A program made the position numbers and the translations under genes. This document shows, in pieces, positions 56,121 through 64,000 of a DNA stretch of 64,000 bases. The stretch's first letter is position 1. Every line of letters starts with the position of its first letter. The stretch comes from Palsa-465 sp963800475. Lineage in GTDB: Bacteria; Actinomycetota; Thermoleophilia; Solirubrobacterales; Solirubrobacteraceae. Under the pieces are notes generated by a model, which was not told the DNA's origin, made no database searches, and saw nothing but the letters and a program-made list of their open reading frames with translations. Location: positions 248,001 to 312,000 of the forward strand of contig CAWDAZ010000004.1 of the NCBI GenBank assembly GCA_963800475.1. The letters run 5' to 3'.

Positions 56121-56149
56121 TTGACGACGCGCGGCGGGCCGACTACCGT
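56121..56149 (+). promoter_or_regulatory. Candidate promoter of the two-component operon
   Basis: TTGACG (56121-56126), 17-nt spacer, TACCGT (56144-56149), 65 nt before ATG 56215. It lies in the divergent gap with the CHASE2-cyclase gene. Confidence 0.5.
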
Positions 56150-56214
56150 CCGGACTTGTGCGCTCCGATGTGCGTGTTAGGGGCGCCCGGTGATCGAAGC
56201 ATCAAGGGGTTCTG

Positions 56215-56841
56215 ATGGCTAGCGCGCCAATCACGATCGTGATCGCCGACGATCACGCTGTGGTACGCCAAGGCATGCGGCTGCTGCTAGAGGCGGAGGC
56301 AGATCTAGCGGTGGTCGACGAGGCCAGCGACCTGCACCAGACGGTGGCAGCGCTGCGCAAGCATGCACCCGCGGTGCTGGTGCTCGACCTGCACATGGGG
56401 CGCGAGCTCAGCCTGAGCACGATCGCCGAGCTCCGCGCCACGTCGCCGGTGACCGCGGTAGTGATCCTGACGATGGACGACGACCCCGCGTTCGTGGCGC
56501 CGGCTTGGAGCGCGGGGGCGGCTGGCTATGTGCTGAAGGAAGCCTCACGGGCAGATCTCGTCCGCGCGATCAGGGCCGTCGGGGCCGGAGGCCGTTACCT
56601 CGACCCGGCGATCGGGGGGCTCGCCCTTGGTGCCGGCCACGACACGGCCTTGACCGAGCGCGAGCTGGAGGTTCTCAGACTCGTCGCGCTGGGATACACA
56701 AACGCCGAAATCGCCAAGCAGATGTACATCAGCCCTCGCACGGTGGAGACACACCGCGCGAACCTTCAGGGGAAGCTCGGCATGGCAGGGCGGCCACAGC
56801 TCGTCCGCTACGCACTCGAGCACGGCGTGATCCATCGATGA
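56215..56841 (+). CDS. NarL/FixJ-type response regulator
   Basis: 208 aa. Receiver domain ~5-125: IVIADDHAVVRQGM has the acidic pair, VLVLDLHMG the phospho-acceptor Asp (~61), VVILTMDDD the switch Thr and AAGYVLKEAS the Lys. A LuxR helix-turn-helix follows (LTERELEVLRLVALGYTNAE, YISPRTVETHRANLQGKL). ATGA overlap with the cognate histidine kinase downstream. Confidence 0.93.
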   Translation: MASAPITIVIADDHAVVRQGMRLLLEAEADLAVVDEASDLHQTVAALRKHAPAVLVLDLHMGRELSLSTIAELRATSPVTAVVILTMDDDPAFVAPAWSAGAAGYVLKEASRADLVRAIRAVGAGGRYLDPAIGGLALGAGHDTALTERELEVLRLVALGYTNAEIAKQMYISPRTVETHRANLQGKLGMAGRPQLVRYALEHGVIHR

Positions 56842-58463
56842 CCGAGGCGCGAACGGACTCGTCCCCGCTGATCGACTCGCGCCTCAGCGCGAAGGCGCGC
56901 GAACTTCAGCTCGAGGCCGCCGAGCACCGAGTGGTCGAGCAGCTCCGGCTGACGGCCGCAGCGCCCGCGTCGCGGCGCCGGCTGGTGATCGTGGCCACGG
57001 CGGCGGCGTTGTTCGCAGTCGTGTTCGCGGCTCGGCTGCTCGTGCACGACCCGGACGCGCTGCTGGCCAACTTCTACGCGGTCCCGGTCATCCTGCTCGC
57101 TGCGGAGTTCGGCCCCCGCGTCGGCGTGCTGGCGGCGATCGGGTCCCTGGGTCTGGTGTTCGCCTGGGCCGCGATTGAGAGCGTTCACGTCGCGCCGCTC
57201 GGATACATCTCCCGCGAGGCCGCGCTGCTGATTGCGGGGGTGGTGGTGGGGCGCTTCTCCGAGCGCCTGCGCGAGGACATCGCCGAGCGCCGCAGCGCGC
57301 AGCGCCACCTGGGGCTTTATGCCGACCAGCTTGAGCGGGCCAACGATCAGCTGGGTCGCAGCGTTGAGCGGCTCGAAGCGATCGGGGAGATCGCCCGCGC
57401 GGTCGGTGACGAGCCGGATCTGGAGAGGGTGCTGTCGCTCGTGCTTGCCCACGCCCGGGAGATCGTCGCCGCACAGACAGTGGCGGTCTATCTGCTCGAC
57501 GGCAGCGACCTGGTCGCGGTTGCGACCGATGGGCTCCCGAGCGACCTGCGCCGGCGGCTGCCGGTCGCGGGGCCGCTGTTCCAGCAGGTCCTGAGCGACG
57601 GCCGCGCGCGCCGGGCCACGGCCGCTGAGCATCCTTCAGAGCTTGCCCAACTGAGGCCGCAGAGCCGCACCGCAATCTTGGCTCCGCTGGCGTACCGCGG
57701 CGACGTCGCCGGGGTTCTGGTCGGCCTGGACCGGGCCGATGGGCGGCCGTTCGACGCCGAGGACGAGGAGCTCCTGATGTCGGTGGCCGCCAGCGCAGCC
57801 ACCGCGGTCGCCACCGTGCGGTCGGTGGCGGAAGCACGCCTGCGGGTCAGCCTGGAGGCCTCAGAGCAGGCGCGGGCGCGGTGGGCCCGCGAGCTGCACG
57901 ACGAGACCCTGCAAGGATTGACCGGGGCCCGGATGGTGCTGTCGGCCGGCCTGGCGCGCGACCACCTCGAGGCGCTTCGGGAAGCCGCGCAGGCCGCGGA
58001 CGGTCACTTGGGCGAGGAGATCCGGAAGCTGCGGGAGCTGATCGCCGAGCTTCGCCCGGCGGCGCTGGATGACCTCGGCCTGGGTCCGGCGATCGACTCA
58101 CTGGCCAAGCGCCAGGCGGCGACCGGGCGATTCTCGATGGCGACCGAGGTCGTCCTCGACGGCCAGGAGCGGCTGAGCCGTGACACCGAGAACGCCATCT
58201 ACCGGATCGTCCAGGAGGCTCTCAACAACGCTGTCAAGCATGCCGATGCGCGATCGGTGCGGCTCCGCGTCGAGCAGTTCGCCGATCACCTGGAGATCAG
58301 CGTGGAGGACGACGGCCGCGGGTTTGATCCAGATTGCGTGCGCGAGGGCTTCGGGATCACCGGCATGCGCGAGCGCGCGCTGCTCGAGGGTGGCCGGCTG
58401 ACGGTCACATCGAGCGACGGTGGTCCGACGGCTGTCACCGCGGATCTGCCGCTGCCGGCCTGA
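56838..58463 (+). CDS. Sensor histidine kinase (HisKA_3, GAF, membrane sensor)
   Basis: 541 aa. About three to four helices at ~45-140 (a DUF4118-like sensor part: LLANFYAVPVILLAAEFGPR), a coiled linker, a GAF domain (~185-330: EIARAVGDEPDLERVLSLVL, GVLVGLDRADGRPFDAEDEE), then HisKA_3 with the phosphorylated His in ARELHDETLQGLTGARMVLS and a HATPase (AIYRIVQEALNNAVKHADAR, DGRGFDPDCVREGFGITGMR). It phosphorylates the response regulator whose gene it overlaps. The signal is unknown. Confidence 0.92.
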   Translation: MTEARTDSSPLIDSRLSAKARELQLEAAEHRVVEQLRLTAAAPASRRRLVIVATAAALFAVVFAARLLVHDPDALLANFYAVPVILLAAEFGPRVGVLAAIGSLGLVFAWAAIESVHVAPLGYISREAALLIAGVVVGRFSERLREDIAERRSAQRHLGLYADQLERANDQLGRSVERLEAIGEIARAVGDEPDLERVLSLVLAHAREIVAAQTVAVYLLDGSDLVAVATDGLPSDLRRRLPVAGPLFQQVLSDGRARRATAAEHPSELAQLRPQSRTAILAPLAYRGDVAGVLVGLDRADGRPFDAEDEELLMSVAASAATAVATVRSVAEARLRVSLEASEQARARWARELHDETLQGLTGARMVLSAGLARDHLEALREAAQAADGHLGEEIRKLRELIAELRPAALDDLGLGPAIDSLAKRQAATGRFSMATEVVLDGQERLSRDTENAIYRIVQEALNNAVKHADARSVRLRVEQFADHLEISVEDDGRGFDPDCVREGFGITGMRERALLEGGRLTVTSSDGGPTAVTADLPLPA

Positions 58464-58483
58464 AGATCAGGCGCTGCGTTCGC

Positions 58484-61400
58484 CTAGGAATCCGGCGGAG
58501 TCTTCGAGCCCTCGGGCTGGGGATCGTCGCCCCCGATCACCGGGATGCTCAGCCGCGACCACGGGCGGATCGTCCCCGACAGCCCCCGAGCCATGAACGG
58601 CTCTCCGGCCATCGACCACCTGAACTGGGTCACGCTCTCGCTGGGCGCGAACACGCCGGGCCGCGTCCCGCGGCGCACGAACAAGACAGGCGCCGGGGCT
58701 GCGTTCGCGATCGCCGAGCGCGTGGCTCCCAAACCCTCGCGGCGCCAGCGGTCCGAAAGCCCGAGGACCAGCAGGCCGGCGCCCCGGGCCGCTTCGACGA
58801 TCCCGCCGCGGCCGCCGGCCACCACCAGCGGCTCGGTGGCCACCCCGGTGGCCTGCTGGACGAGCAGGCCGGCGTCGGCGAGCATCCGGGTGACCGACTT
58901 GCCCTCGTCGGTCTGCCCGGCTGCGCCGAGCAGCTTGACGGGCGCTCCCGTGCTGGCCGCTAGCCACGATCCGAGCTCAAGCGCCGCCCAGTCGTGCTCG
59001 GCTCCTCCGAACGGGACGAGCACCGGCCGCTCAGGGCCGACGATGATTTCGTCTCCCTCCTTGGCCACCAGCACCGCCACGTCACATTCGGCGCGCTCGA
59101 GCACAGGCGCCACCTCTCCCAGCGGCACTCCATTCCCGATCAGCCGCCTTCGGCCTGCGGTGAGCACGAGATCCACGGGCTCCCGCTCGACGATCCGCAC
59201 CATGTCGTTGCCCGGGCTGGAGGACGTCAGGGCGACACCGCGGGCTACCACGCCCTCCGCCGCCAGCCGGTCCCGCTGCTCGTTGATGGCCTGAGAAGCC
59301 CGCTCGAGCAACAAGTTCTCGGTCTGCAGACCACCGCGCACGCCGGCGCCGGCACCCCGGGGCGGCTCGACGAAGCGGGCGATGATCAGCTCGCGTCGCG
59401 GCTCTGAGCCTGCCAGCGGCTCGGCGATCGCGATCAGCTGGGGCAAGGCCGCATCCGTCTGGGGGGCGACCAGGATCGAGTGTTCCGGCCTGGCCAGCTC
59501 GGGCTGCTCTCGCTCGGCCTCCTCGGCTGCAGCCGCGAACTCGTCCTCGACGGCGGACCCGTACTCGTTGCGCGGGTCCAGGAGCCGCAACAGCGGCCCG
59601 GCCATCATCGTGGTCACGATCGCCATGATCACCAGCGCCGCGAACAGCGCGTCCGAGATCGCGCCAACTTGAAGCGCCAGGTTGAGCACGATCAGCTCAG
59701 TCAGCCCGCGGGTGTTCATCAGCGTCCCGATCACTGCCGACTCCCGCCAGCCGAAACCGCTGACCCTCGCCGCGATCGCAGCTCCAGCCAGCTTGCCTGC
59801 GATGGCGATCACGATCAGGACGGCGGTGATCGCCCACAGGCCCGGACGGTCGAGCAGCCCGATGTTGGTCTTCAGCCCGGTGTAGACGAAGAACAGCGGG
59901 AGCAGCAGCGTGACCACGAAGTCCTCGATGCGCCGGGTCACCTCCTCGGTCAGCCGGGCGTGGCGTGGCATGACGATCCCCATCATGAAGCCGCCGAAGA
60001 TGAACGCGATGTTGATCTCCTCGGTTATGTAGGCGGCGACGAGAACCCCGATGATGATGGCGGCGAACCAGACGGGCGGGATGCGGCCGACTTCGTCGAA
60101 GGCCGTGCCCATGCGGGCGAGGATCCGCCGCACGATCAGCACCATCACGAGTGTGAACGCCACCGCCTCGCCAATCGTCTTGGCCACGTCGCCGAACGTC
60201 CCCGACACGGTGATCGTGATCGCCAGGGCGATCAGGAACCACGCCGTCACGTCGTCGATCGCGGCGCAGGCGATCGCCAGCGCTCCGACGGGGCGCTTGA
60301 GCATCCGCCGCTCGGCGAGGATCCGCGCCAGCACCGGGAAGGCGGTGATCGACATCGCGACGCCCATGAACAGCGCAAATGCGACGAACTTCTTGTTGGG
60401 TCCGATCAGCTTGTAGAGCGGCAGCGCGACCGCGATTCCCAGCATCATCGGGACGGCGACGCTGGCGTTGGAGATCATCGCCGCCGGGGCGATCCTCCCT
60501 CTCAGCTGCTCGGTGTCGACCTCCAAGCCGATCAGGAACATGTAGAAGATCAGCCCCAGGTTGGCGGCGACGCCCAGCGCAGGCAGGACGTCGGTGGGGA
60601 ACAGCGTCGCCTGGAGGTTTGGCGAGATCGCGCCGAGCACCGACGGTCCCAGGCAGATCCCCGCGATCACCTCGCCCATCACCCTCGGCTGGCCGATCTT
60701 GACCGCCGCGATACCGAAGATCCGCGCCACCAGCAGCACGATCGCCACGGACAGGAAGAACGCCGCCACCAGCTTGTTGAAGTCCTGGCGCACCTTGACG
60801 GCGGTGAACTTCTCGCCGGCGGGAGGCAATCCCGACGGCGTCGTGAGCACGGGCTTGGCCGCCGGCGCGGCCGCCGGCGCGACAGGCTTGGCCGGCGTAG
60901 CCACCTGGAGAGGGATCAGCTGCACGTTCTGCAGCTGGAGGTCGTTGGCGGTGGCAGTGAGCCGGACGGTGCCCCCCTTGACGCAGCCCACGTCCCCGGA
61001 GACTGCGCCGGTCTTGGTCGAGTACGTGACGGTGCCGAGCTTCTGCGGCGGGTTGCCTGCTGTCACGGTATACGCCGACGGCGAGCCGGCCAGCTTGAAC
61101 GTTCCGCCGAAGCAGGTCGAGCGCGGCGAAACCCCGTAGCTGCCGGCGATCTGGGTGGGGATCCGCGGCGTCGCGGTCCCCGGATCAGGCGGCTCGCTCT
61201 TGAACGTGGCGGCGAACGGGGCACCCCCGATCGTCCCCGAGATTGAGCCCTTCGGACCGGGGATCGCCACCGCGTTGACGTTCCGATCACCGCCTGAGAC
61301 ACAGCCAGCCGTTCCGGTCAGCCGGTAGCCCCCATTGGCGAGGGCTCCCGGGTGCAGCCGAAGCTCGCCCGACAGGGTGCCCTGGTTGTTCGCGAAGTTG

Positions 61401-61693
61401 ACGAATTGCCCCGATTGCTTGACGGTGAACAAGGGTCCCGCTGTGGCCGGCTGCGCTGGGGCCGTGGGCGGCAGCGGGGCTCCACCCGGCGGCGGAGGAA
61501 CCGGTCCCAGGCACGCGTTCGGGCCGGTCGCTGCGTAACCCCCGGCGATCGCCGGAAGCGCCTGCTCGGTCTGCCCGTGATCGAAGACGATCGCCACCAC
61601 TGCGATGGTGATCGCCGCCAGGATCACGTAGAAGGTGATCGCCCGCCGAAGCATCCGCCCTCGTGCCATACCGTTCTGAGAAGAGATCGACAC
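58484..61693 (-). CDS. CPA2-type cation/proton antiporter with extracytoplasmic N-terminal region and USP-like C-terminus
   Basis: 1069 aa. One helix (FYVILAAITIAVVAIVF) leads to ~260 residues of extracytoplasmic repeats with Cys (TGTAGCVSGGDRN, GVSPRSTCFGGT, SGDVGCVKGGTV) in a beta-rich pattern. The CPA2 transport core (~320-705) has LIFYMFLIGLEVDTEQLRGR and ACAAIDDVTAWFLIALA (cation-binding Asp pair region), TEEINIAFIFGGFMMGIV, FFVYTGLKTNIGLL, and GTLMNTRGLTELIVLNLAL. The C-terminal ~330 residues form two USP-like parts (LVAPQTDAALPQLIAIAEPL; PVLVPFGGAEHDWAALELGS). GTG 61693 has GGAG upstream. Confidence 0.9.
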   Translation of the reverse strand: MSISSQNGMARGRMLRRAITFYVILAAITIAVVAIVFDHGQTEQALPAIAGGYAATGPNACLGPVPPPPGGAPLPPTAPAQPATAGPLFTVKQSGQFVNFANNQGTLSGELRLHPGALANGGYRLTGTAGCVSGGDRNVNAVAIPGPKGSISGTIGGAPFAATFKSEPPDPGTATPRIPTQIAGSYGVSPRSTCFGGTFKLAGSPSAYTVTAGNPPQKLGTVTYSTKTGAVSGDVGCVKGGTVRLTATANDLQLQNVQLIPLQVATPAKPVAPAAAPAAKPVLTTPSGLPPAGEKFTAVKVRQDFNKLVAAFFLSVAIVLLVARIFGIAAVKIGQPRVMGEVIAGICLGPSVLGAISPNLQATLFPTDVLPALGVAANLGLIFYMFLIGLEVDTEQLRGRIAPAAMISNASVAVPMMLGIAVALPLYKLIGPNKKFVAFALFMGVAMSITAFPVLARILAERRMLKRPVGALAIACAAIDDVTAWFLIALAITITVSGTFGDVAKTIGEAVAFTLVMVLIVRRILARMGTAFDEVGRIPPVWFAAIIIGVLVAAYITEEINIAFIFGGFMMGIVMPRHARLTEEVTRRIEDFVVTLLLPLFFVYTGLKTNIGLLDRPGLWAITAVLIVIAIAGKLAGAAIAARVSGFGWRESAVIGTLMNTRGLTELIVLNLALQVGAISDALFAALVIMAIVTTMMAGPLLRLLDPRNEYGSAVEDEFAAAAEEAEREQPELARPEHSILVAPQTDAALPQLIAIAEPLAGSEPRRELIIARFVEPPRGAGAGVRGGLQTENLLLERASQAINEQRDRLAAEGVVARGVALTSSSPGNDMVRIVEREPVDLVLTAGRRRLIGNGVPLGEVAPVLERAECDVAVLVAKEGDEIIVGPERPVLVPFGGAEHDWAALELGSWLAASTGAPVKLLGAAGQTDEGKSVTRMLADAGLLVQQATGVATEPLVVAGGRGGIVEAARGAGLLVLGLSDRWRREGLGATRSAIANAAPAPVLFVRRGTRPGVFAPSESVTQFRWSMAGEPFMARGLSGTIRPWSRLSIPVIGGDDPQPEGSKTPPDS

Positions 61694-62054
61694 CCCATCT
61701 CCGCTGTGGTCCGCGCAATCGGTGCGGGCCGGCCGTCTCCCGCCGCGGCTCGCCGCTAACGCCGGAACCTAGCCCATCCCGCCCACCCGCGCATCCGGCC
61801 GGCGCGGTCGAATACATCCGTAAGACGCCGCAAAGTTGTGGGATGCTCGAGATCCGGGCCAAGGCCTTGCGGCTCAAAGTTCGTCACCGAGTCTGTTCCC
61901 GGGCGATATGATGCGATCGCCCGCGGGGAGCGGGCCGACCGATACCGATGAGGGGTGCTGGAAGCAGCCACGTCCATGCAGAAGCGTTGTGGTCACCTCA
62001 TGCGCCGGGTGTGTGGGTCGCATCCGTTGGAGTTCAACCGAGGGAGCATTACTC
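61694..62054. other. 361-bp divergent intergenic region
   Basis: No plausible coding sequence. On the plus strand TATGAT (61907-61912) is a good -10 but lacks a matching -35. A GAGGGAG ribosome site (about 62039) lies 9-10 nt before ATG 62055. It should hold the promoters of the antiporter (left) and the lactonase-like gene (right). I see no riboswitch or tRNA. Confidence 0.35.
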
Positions 62055-63344
62055 ATGCTAAAGCTGGGAACCAGGACCGTCAGGCTGCGGTCACTTATCG
62101 TCTGGGCGCCGTGTCTGGTGGTGGTACTCGCGTTCGCCGGCGTGCCTGCGGTCGCGATCGGCAAGCCGAGGCAGGTCGGCGCCGTCTACACCGAGACGAA
62201 CGGCACCGGAAGCTCAACCAATGACAACGCGGTCGAGGTCTACGCCCGGTACAGCAACGGATTGCTCAAGCGGATCCAGGTGGTGGGAGCCGGCGGCAAG
62301 GGTGGTCATCAACCGCAGCCGGGCTTCAACTTTCCAGCACCGATCCTGGACACGCAGAGTGAAGTCGTGCTGACGGACAACGGGAAGTGGCTGTACGCGG
62401 TCAACGCCGGCAGCGATACGATCGCCGTGTTCAAGGTCAGCAACACGGGCACCCTGAAGCTGGTCCAGGACGCGCCGGCGGGCGGTGTGTTCCCGTCGAG
62501 CATCACGATTCACGACCGGTGGCTGTATGTGCTCACGATCAACACCTTCAGCATCGAAGGCTTCAAGATCGGTGGCAACGGCAAGCTGACGGCGATCGCC
62601 GGGCAGGGCCAGGTCCCGCTCAAGGGGAACTCCGGGCCGGGGCTGCCGCGGCAGGTCGGATTCGACAACACGGGTAAGCGGCTCGTGGTCTCGCTCCTGA
62701 TCACGCCAGCCGCCGCAATGGGGATGGCCCCGCCGACGCCGAAGCAGTCGATCGACACGTTCGCGGTGCGCGGCAATGGAAAGGTGGGCGCGGCCGTGCC
62801 GCAGGACGCGACCAGCGTCGGCCCGTTCGGGTTCACGTTCAACCTCCAGAACGACCTGCTGATGACGCAAATCGTCGCCCCCGCGGGCGCGCCCGGCGAC
62901 CTCGCCAGCTACTCGCTCCGCGGCAGCACCGGTCTGAGTCCGATCGCCACCAAGAGCAGCAACGGCTCGCTGCCGTGCTGGGTGGAGACGACCGCAGACG
63001 GCAGACATGCCTACGTCGTGAACACCGGCGGCCGCGACCTGAACCCGGGCCTGTTCGGCGGCGGCGTACCGAACGTCGCGACCTACTCGGTCTCGCCCTC
63101 GGGCGGGCTGAAGCTGCAGGGGCTGACCCCCGGCCGCAGCGACGAGGTCGCGGAGACCGACGATGCGGTTAGCCGCGACAGCAAGTACCTGTATGTCGTG
63201 GCGCCGCTGGCCGGCAACAGCAGTACCCCTGGGCACGCCAGCCACATCGACGAGTACAAGATCGGCGTACGGGGCACGCTCAAGTACCTCGGCCAGACGC
63301 CGAACACCGGCGCCCTGGGCGACAGCGGCCTGGCAGCGTCCTAG
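62055..63344 (+). CDS. Secreted lactonase-like beta-propeller protein
   Basis: 429 aa. A signal peptide (SLIVWAPCLVVVLAFAGVPA) is followed by seven-bladed propeller repeats of the 6-phosphogluconolactonase/YVTN type: GAVYTETNGTGSSTNDNAVE, LTDNGKWLYAVNAGSDTIAV, IHDRWLYVLTINTFSIEGFK, VGFDNTGKRLVVSLLI, TTADGRHAYVVNTGGRDLN and VSRDSKYLYVVAPLAG. Secretion argues against a pentose-phosphate-pathway lactonase role; its substrate is unknown. A strong hairpin follows the stop. Confidence 0.8.
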   Translation: MLKLGTRTVRLRSLIVWAPCLVVVLAFAGVPAVAIGKPRQVGAVYTETNGTGSSTNDNAVEVYARYSNGLLKRIQVVGAGGKGGHQPQPGFNFPAPILDTQSEVVLTDNGKWLYAVNAGSDTIAVFKVSNTGTLKLVQDAPAGGVFPSSITIHDRWLYVLTINTFSIEGFKIGGNGKLTAIAGQGQVPLKGNSGPGLPRQVGFDNTGKRLVVSLLITPAAAMGMAPPTPKQSIDTFAVRGNGKVGAAVPQDATSVGPFGFTFNLQNDLLMTQIVAPAGAPGDLASYSLRGSTGLSPIATKSSNGSLPCWVETTADGRHAYVVNTGGRDLNPGLFGGGVPNVATYSVSPSGGLKLQGLTPGRSDEVAETDDAVSRDSKYLYVVAPLAGNSSTPGHASHIDEYKIGVRGTLKYLGQTPNTGALGDSGLAAS

Positions 63345-63370
63345 CGCGACCAGAAGCGGCGTGGTGGGTC

Positions 63371-63400
63371 GCTGAGCTGCCGGCGGATCGGCAGCTCAGC
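63371..63400 (+). terminator. Terminator hairpin after the lactonase-like gene
   Basis: Perfect 12-bp arms (GCTGAGCTGCCG, 63371-63382, with 63389-63400) around a 6-nt loop, 26 nt after the stop. No U tract. It also lies beyond the 3' end of the convergent gene at 63487. Confidence 0.65.
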
Positions 63401-63486
63401 GGCCTCGCCGTGCCGTGGTTCTGGTGACGGGAACACCGGTCAGGAGGCGCCGCGCAACCTGCGCCCGGCGTGCTCCACGGCCACGC

Positions 63487-64000
63487 TCACACCGGCTGGG
63501 CGATCGCCTCCATGAACAGGTTCTCGATCCCGGCGGCGTCCGTCTGACGTGCTTCGGCCAGCGTCAGGCCCTCGTCGCTGAACAACCCGTCCTGGTCCCA
63601 GCGATCGGGGTCGAGGCTGACCGCATACGGGTTGATCTTCCTGTCCTCCGCGGGAGCAGCGTCGCCGAGGTTACGAACCGCGCGGTGGAAGATGATCACC
63701 GCCATCGCCTCCATGATGTCCGCCGTCTCGCGCAGTCTGGCCTTGATCTGCTCGTCGTCGTAGCCGGCGATCATGTCCGTGTGGCGCTCGAACATCGCCG
63801 GGAAGCCCTGGGGGGGGATCATCGCGCGGCGGTACTCGCGGTCCTCAAGCTCGTTCCACTTGTGGAACAGCCGCTCCAGCTGCTTGGTGATCGCCCATGT
63901 CCGCTCGAGGTCCGGGCGCACCGCCTCCATCAGCTCGCGATCCGTCAGCTTGCGGTGGAAGAACAGCAGCCCCAGCACACCCCAGTAGTAGAACGTGTTG
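63487..64000 (-). CDS. Unidentified protein, C-terminal part (5' end outside window)
   Basis: About 171 residues visible; the frame stays open to the window edge, so the gene starts outside. The edge-proximal residues NTFYYWGVLGLLFFHRKLTD suggest a helix, followed by helical segments (LERTWAITKQLERLFHKWNE, LRETADIMEAMAVIIFHRAV) and an acidic tail. The overall look resembles the C-terminal helical part of FAD-dependent oxidoreductases of the halogenase/geranylgeranyl-reductase type, but that is a weak guess. Confidence 0.6.
   Translation of the reverse strand, partial: NTFYYWGVLGLLFFHRKLTDRELMEAVRPDLERTWAITKQLERLFHKWNELEDREYRRAMIPPQGFPAMFERHTDMIAGYDDEQIKARLRETADIMEAMAVIIFHRAVRNLGDAAPAEDRKINPYAVSLDPDRWDQDGLFSDEGLTLAEARQTDAAGIENLFMEAIAQPV

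Noticed and set aside
59480..61246. 588-codon plus-strand open frame
   Set aside because: It is an antisense shadow of the CPA2 antiporter gene, dominated by Arg, His, Asp and Gln; typical of high-GC antisense frames.
1..64000. tRNA, rRNA, CRISPR, insertion sequences or prophage genes
   Set aside because: No T-loop/anticodon-arm pattern, no spaced direct repeats, and no transposase or integrase motifs were seen on reading; short tandem repeats found are within coding regions. A tRNAscan or Infernal run was not possible here.

Overview
This is a chromosomal window of very high GC content (about 70% by eye) with short intergenic gaps, frequent GTG starts and many ATGA/GTGA stop-start overlaps. 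The gene content is actinobacterial: an actinobacterial-type IHF, a MlaE/MlaE/MlaF cassette of the YrbE/Mkl kind, clustered Ser/Thr kinases with FHA proteins, and Tat-type lipoproteins. Several secreted protein types recall soil Thermoleophilia (Solirubrobacterales), but that class-level placement is inference. I see no tRNA, rRNA, IS element, phage gene or CRISPR array.

Region 1 (1-13 kb) is a pentose-utilisation locus. On the minus strand lie xylulokinase, xylose isomerase and the start of a Gfo/Idh/MocA dehydrogenase. Divergently placed is a LacI-family regulator. After a 336-bp control region come a Tat-lipoprotein sugar-binding protein, a permease and an ATPase (a ribose/xylose-type ABC importer), then ribulokinase, an arabinose-isomerase-like enzyme, ribulose-5-P 4-epimerase and AraM. 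Two near-identical CG-centred palindromes flank the regulator gene. One lies on a well-formed promoter for the transporter/ara operon and the other abuts the xylB start, so one LacI protein probably controls xylose and arabinose use together.

Region 2 (12.5-20.3 kb) holds a YwaF-like membrane protein, an aldo/keto reductase, a PaaI thioesterase, a eukaryotic-type UDP-glucose pyrophosphorylase, two beta-propeller lipoproteins, a secreted glycoside-hydrolase-like protein with a peptidoglycan-binding domain, and an unknown lipoprotein.

Region 3 (20.3-28.4 kb) is a lipid-export-like cassette: two MlaE permeases, an MlaF ATPase, an MMPL/RND transporter and a membrane-tethered thioredoxin-fold protein. 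No MCE substrate-binding protein is present. A B3/4-domain protein and two unknowns follow, closed by a strong hairpin.

Region 4 (28.4-38.8 kb) is mixed: an actinobacterial IHF homologue with a long leader, a PLP alpha-oxoamine synthase, AlkA, a DUF3891 protein, a coupled GMC oxidoreductase/PdxH operon, an MFS exporter and a large secreted esterase-like protein.

Region 5 (39-58.5 kb) is a dense signalling island. Three secreted proteins share the same C-terminal domain. The first is translationally coupled to a Ser/Thr kinase-GAF protein, which overlaps a second kinase gene; a third kinase is divergent. Next come a small class III cyclase, a GH15 enzyme, a DUF3307 membrane protein, a fusion of a PPOX flavin-binding domain with a cyclic-nucleotide-binding domain, a flavin reductase, two convergent tail-anchored FHA proteins, an FMO-like flavoprotein, a CHASE2-adenylate cyclase, and a NarL-type response regulator/histidine kinase pair. 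Cyclases, a cNMP-binding effector, kinases and phosphothreonine readers side by side suggest linked cAMP and Ser/Thr-phosphorylation signalling.

Region 6 (58.5-64 kb) holds a 1069-aa CPA2 cation/proton antiporter with an unusual extracytoplasmic N-terminal region and a universal-stress-like C-terminus, a secreted lactonase-like beta-propeller protein, and the 3' part of an unidentified gene cut by the window edge.
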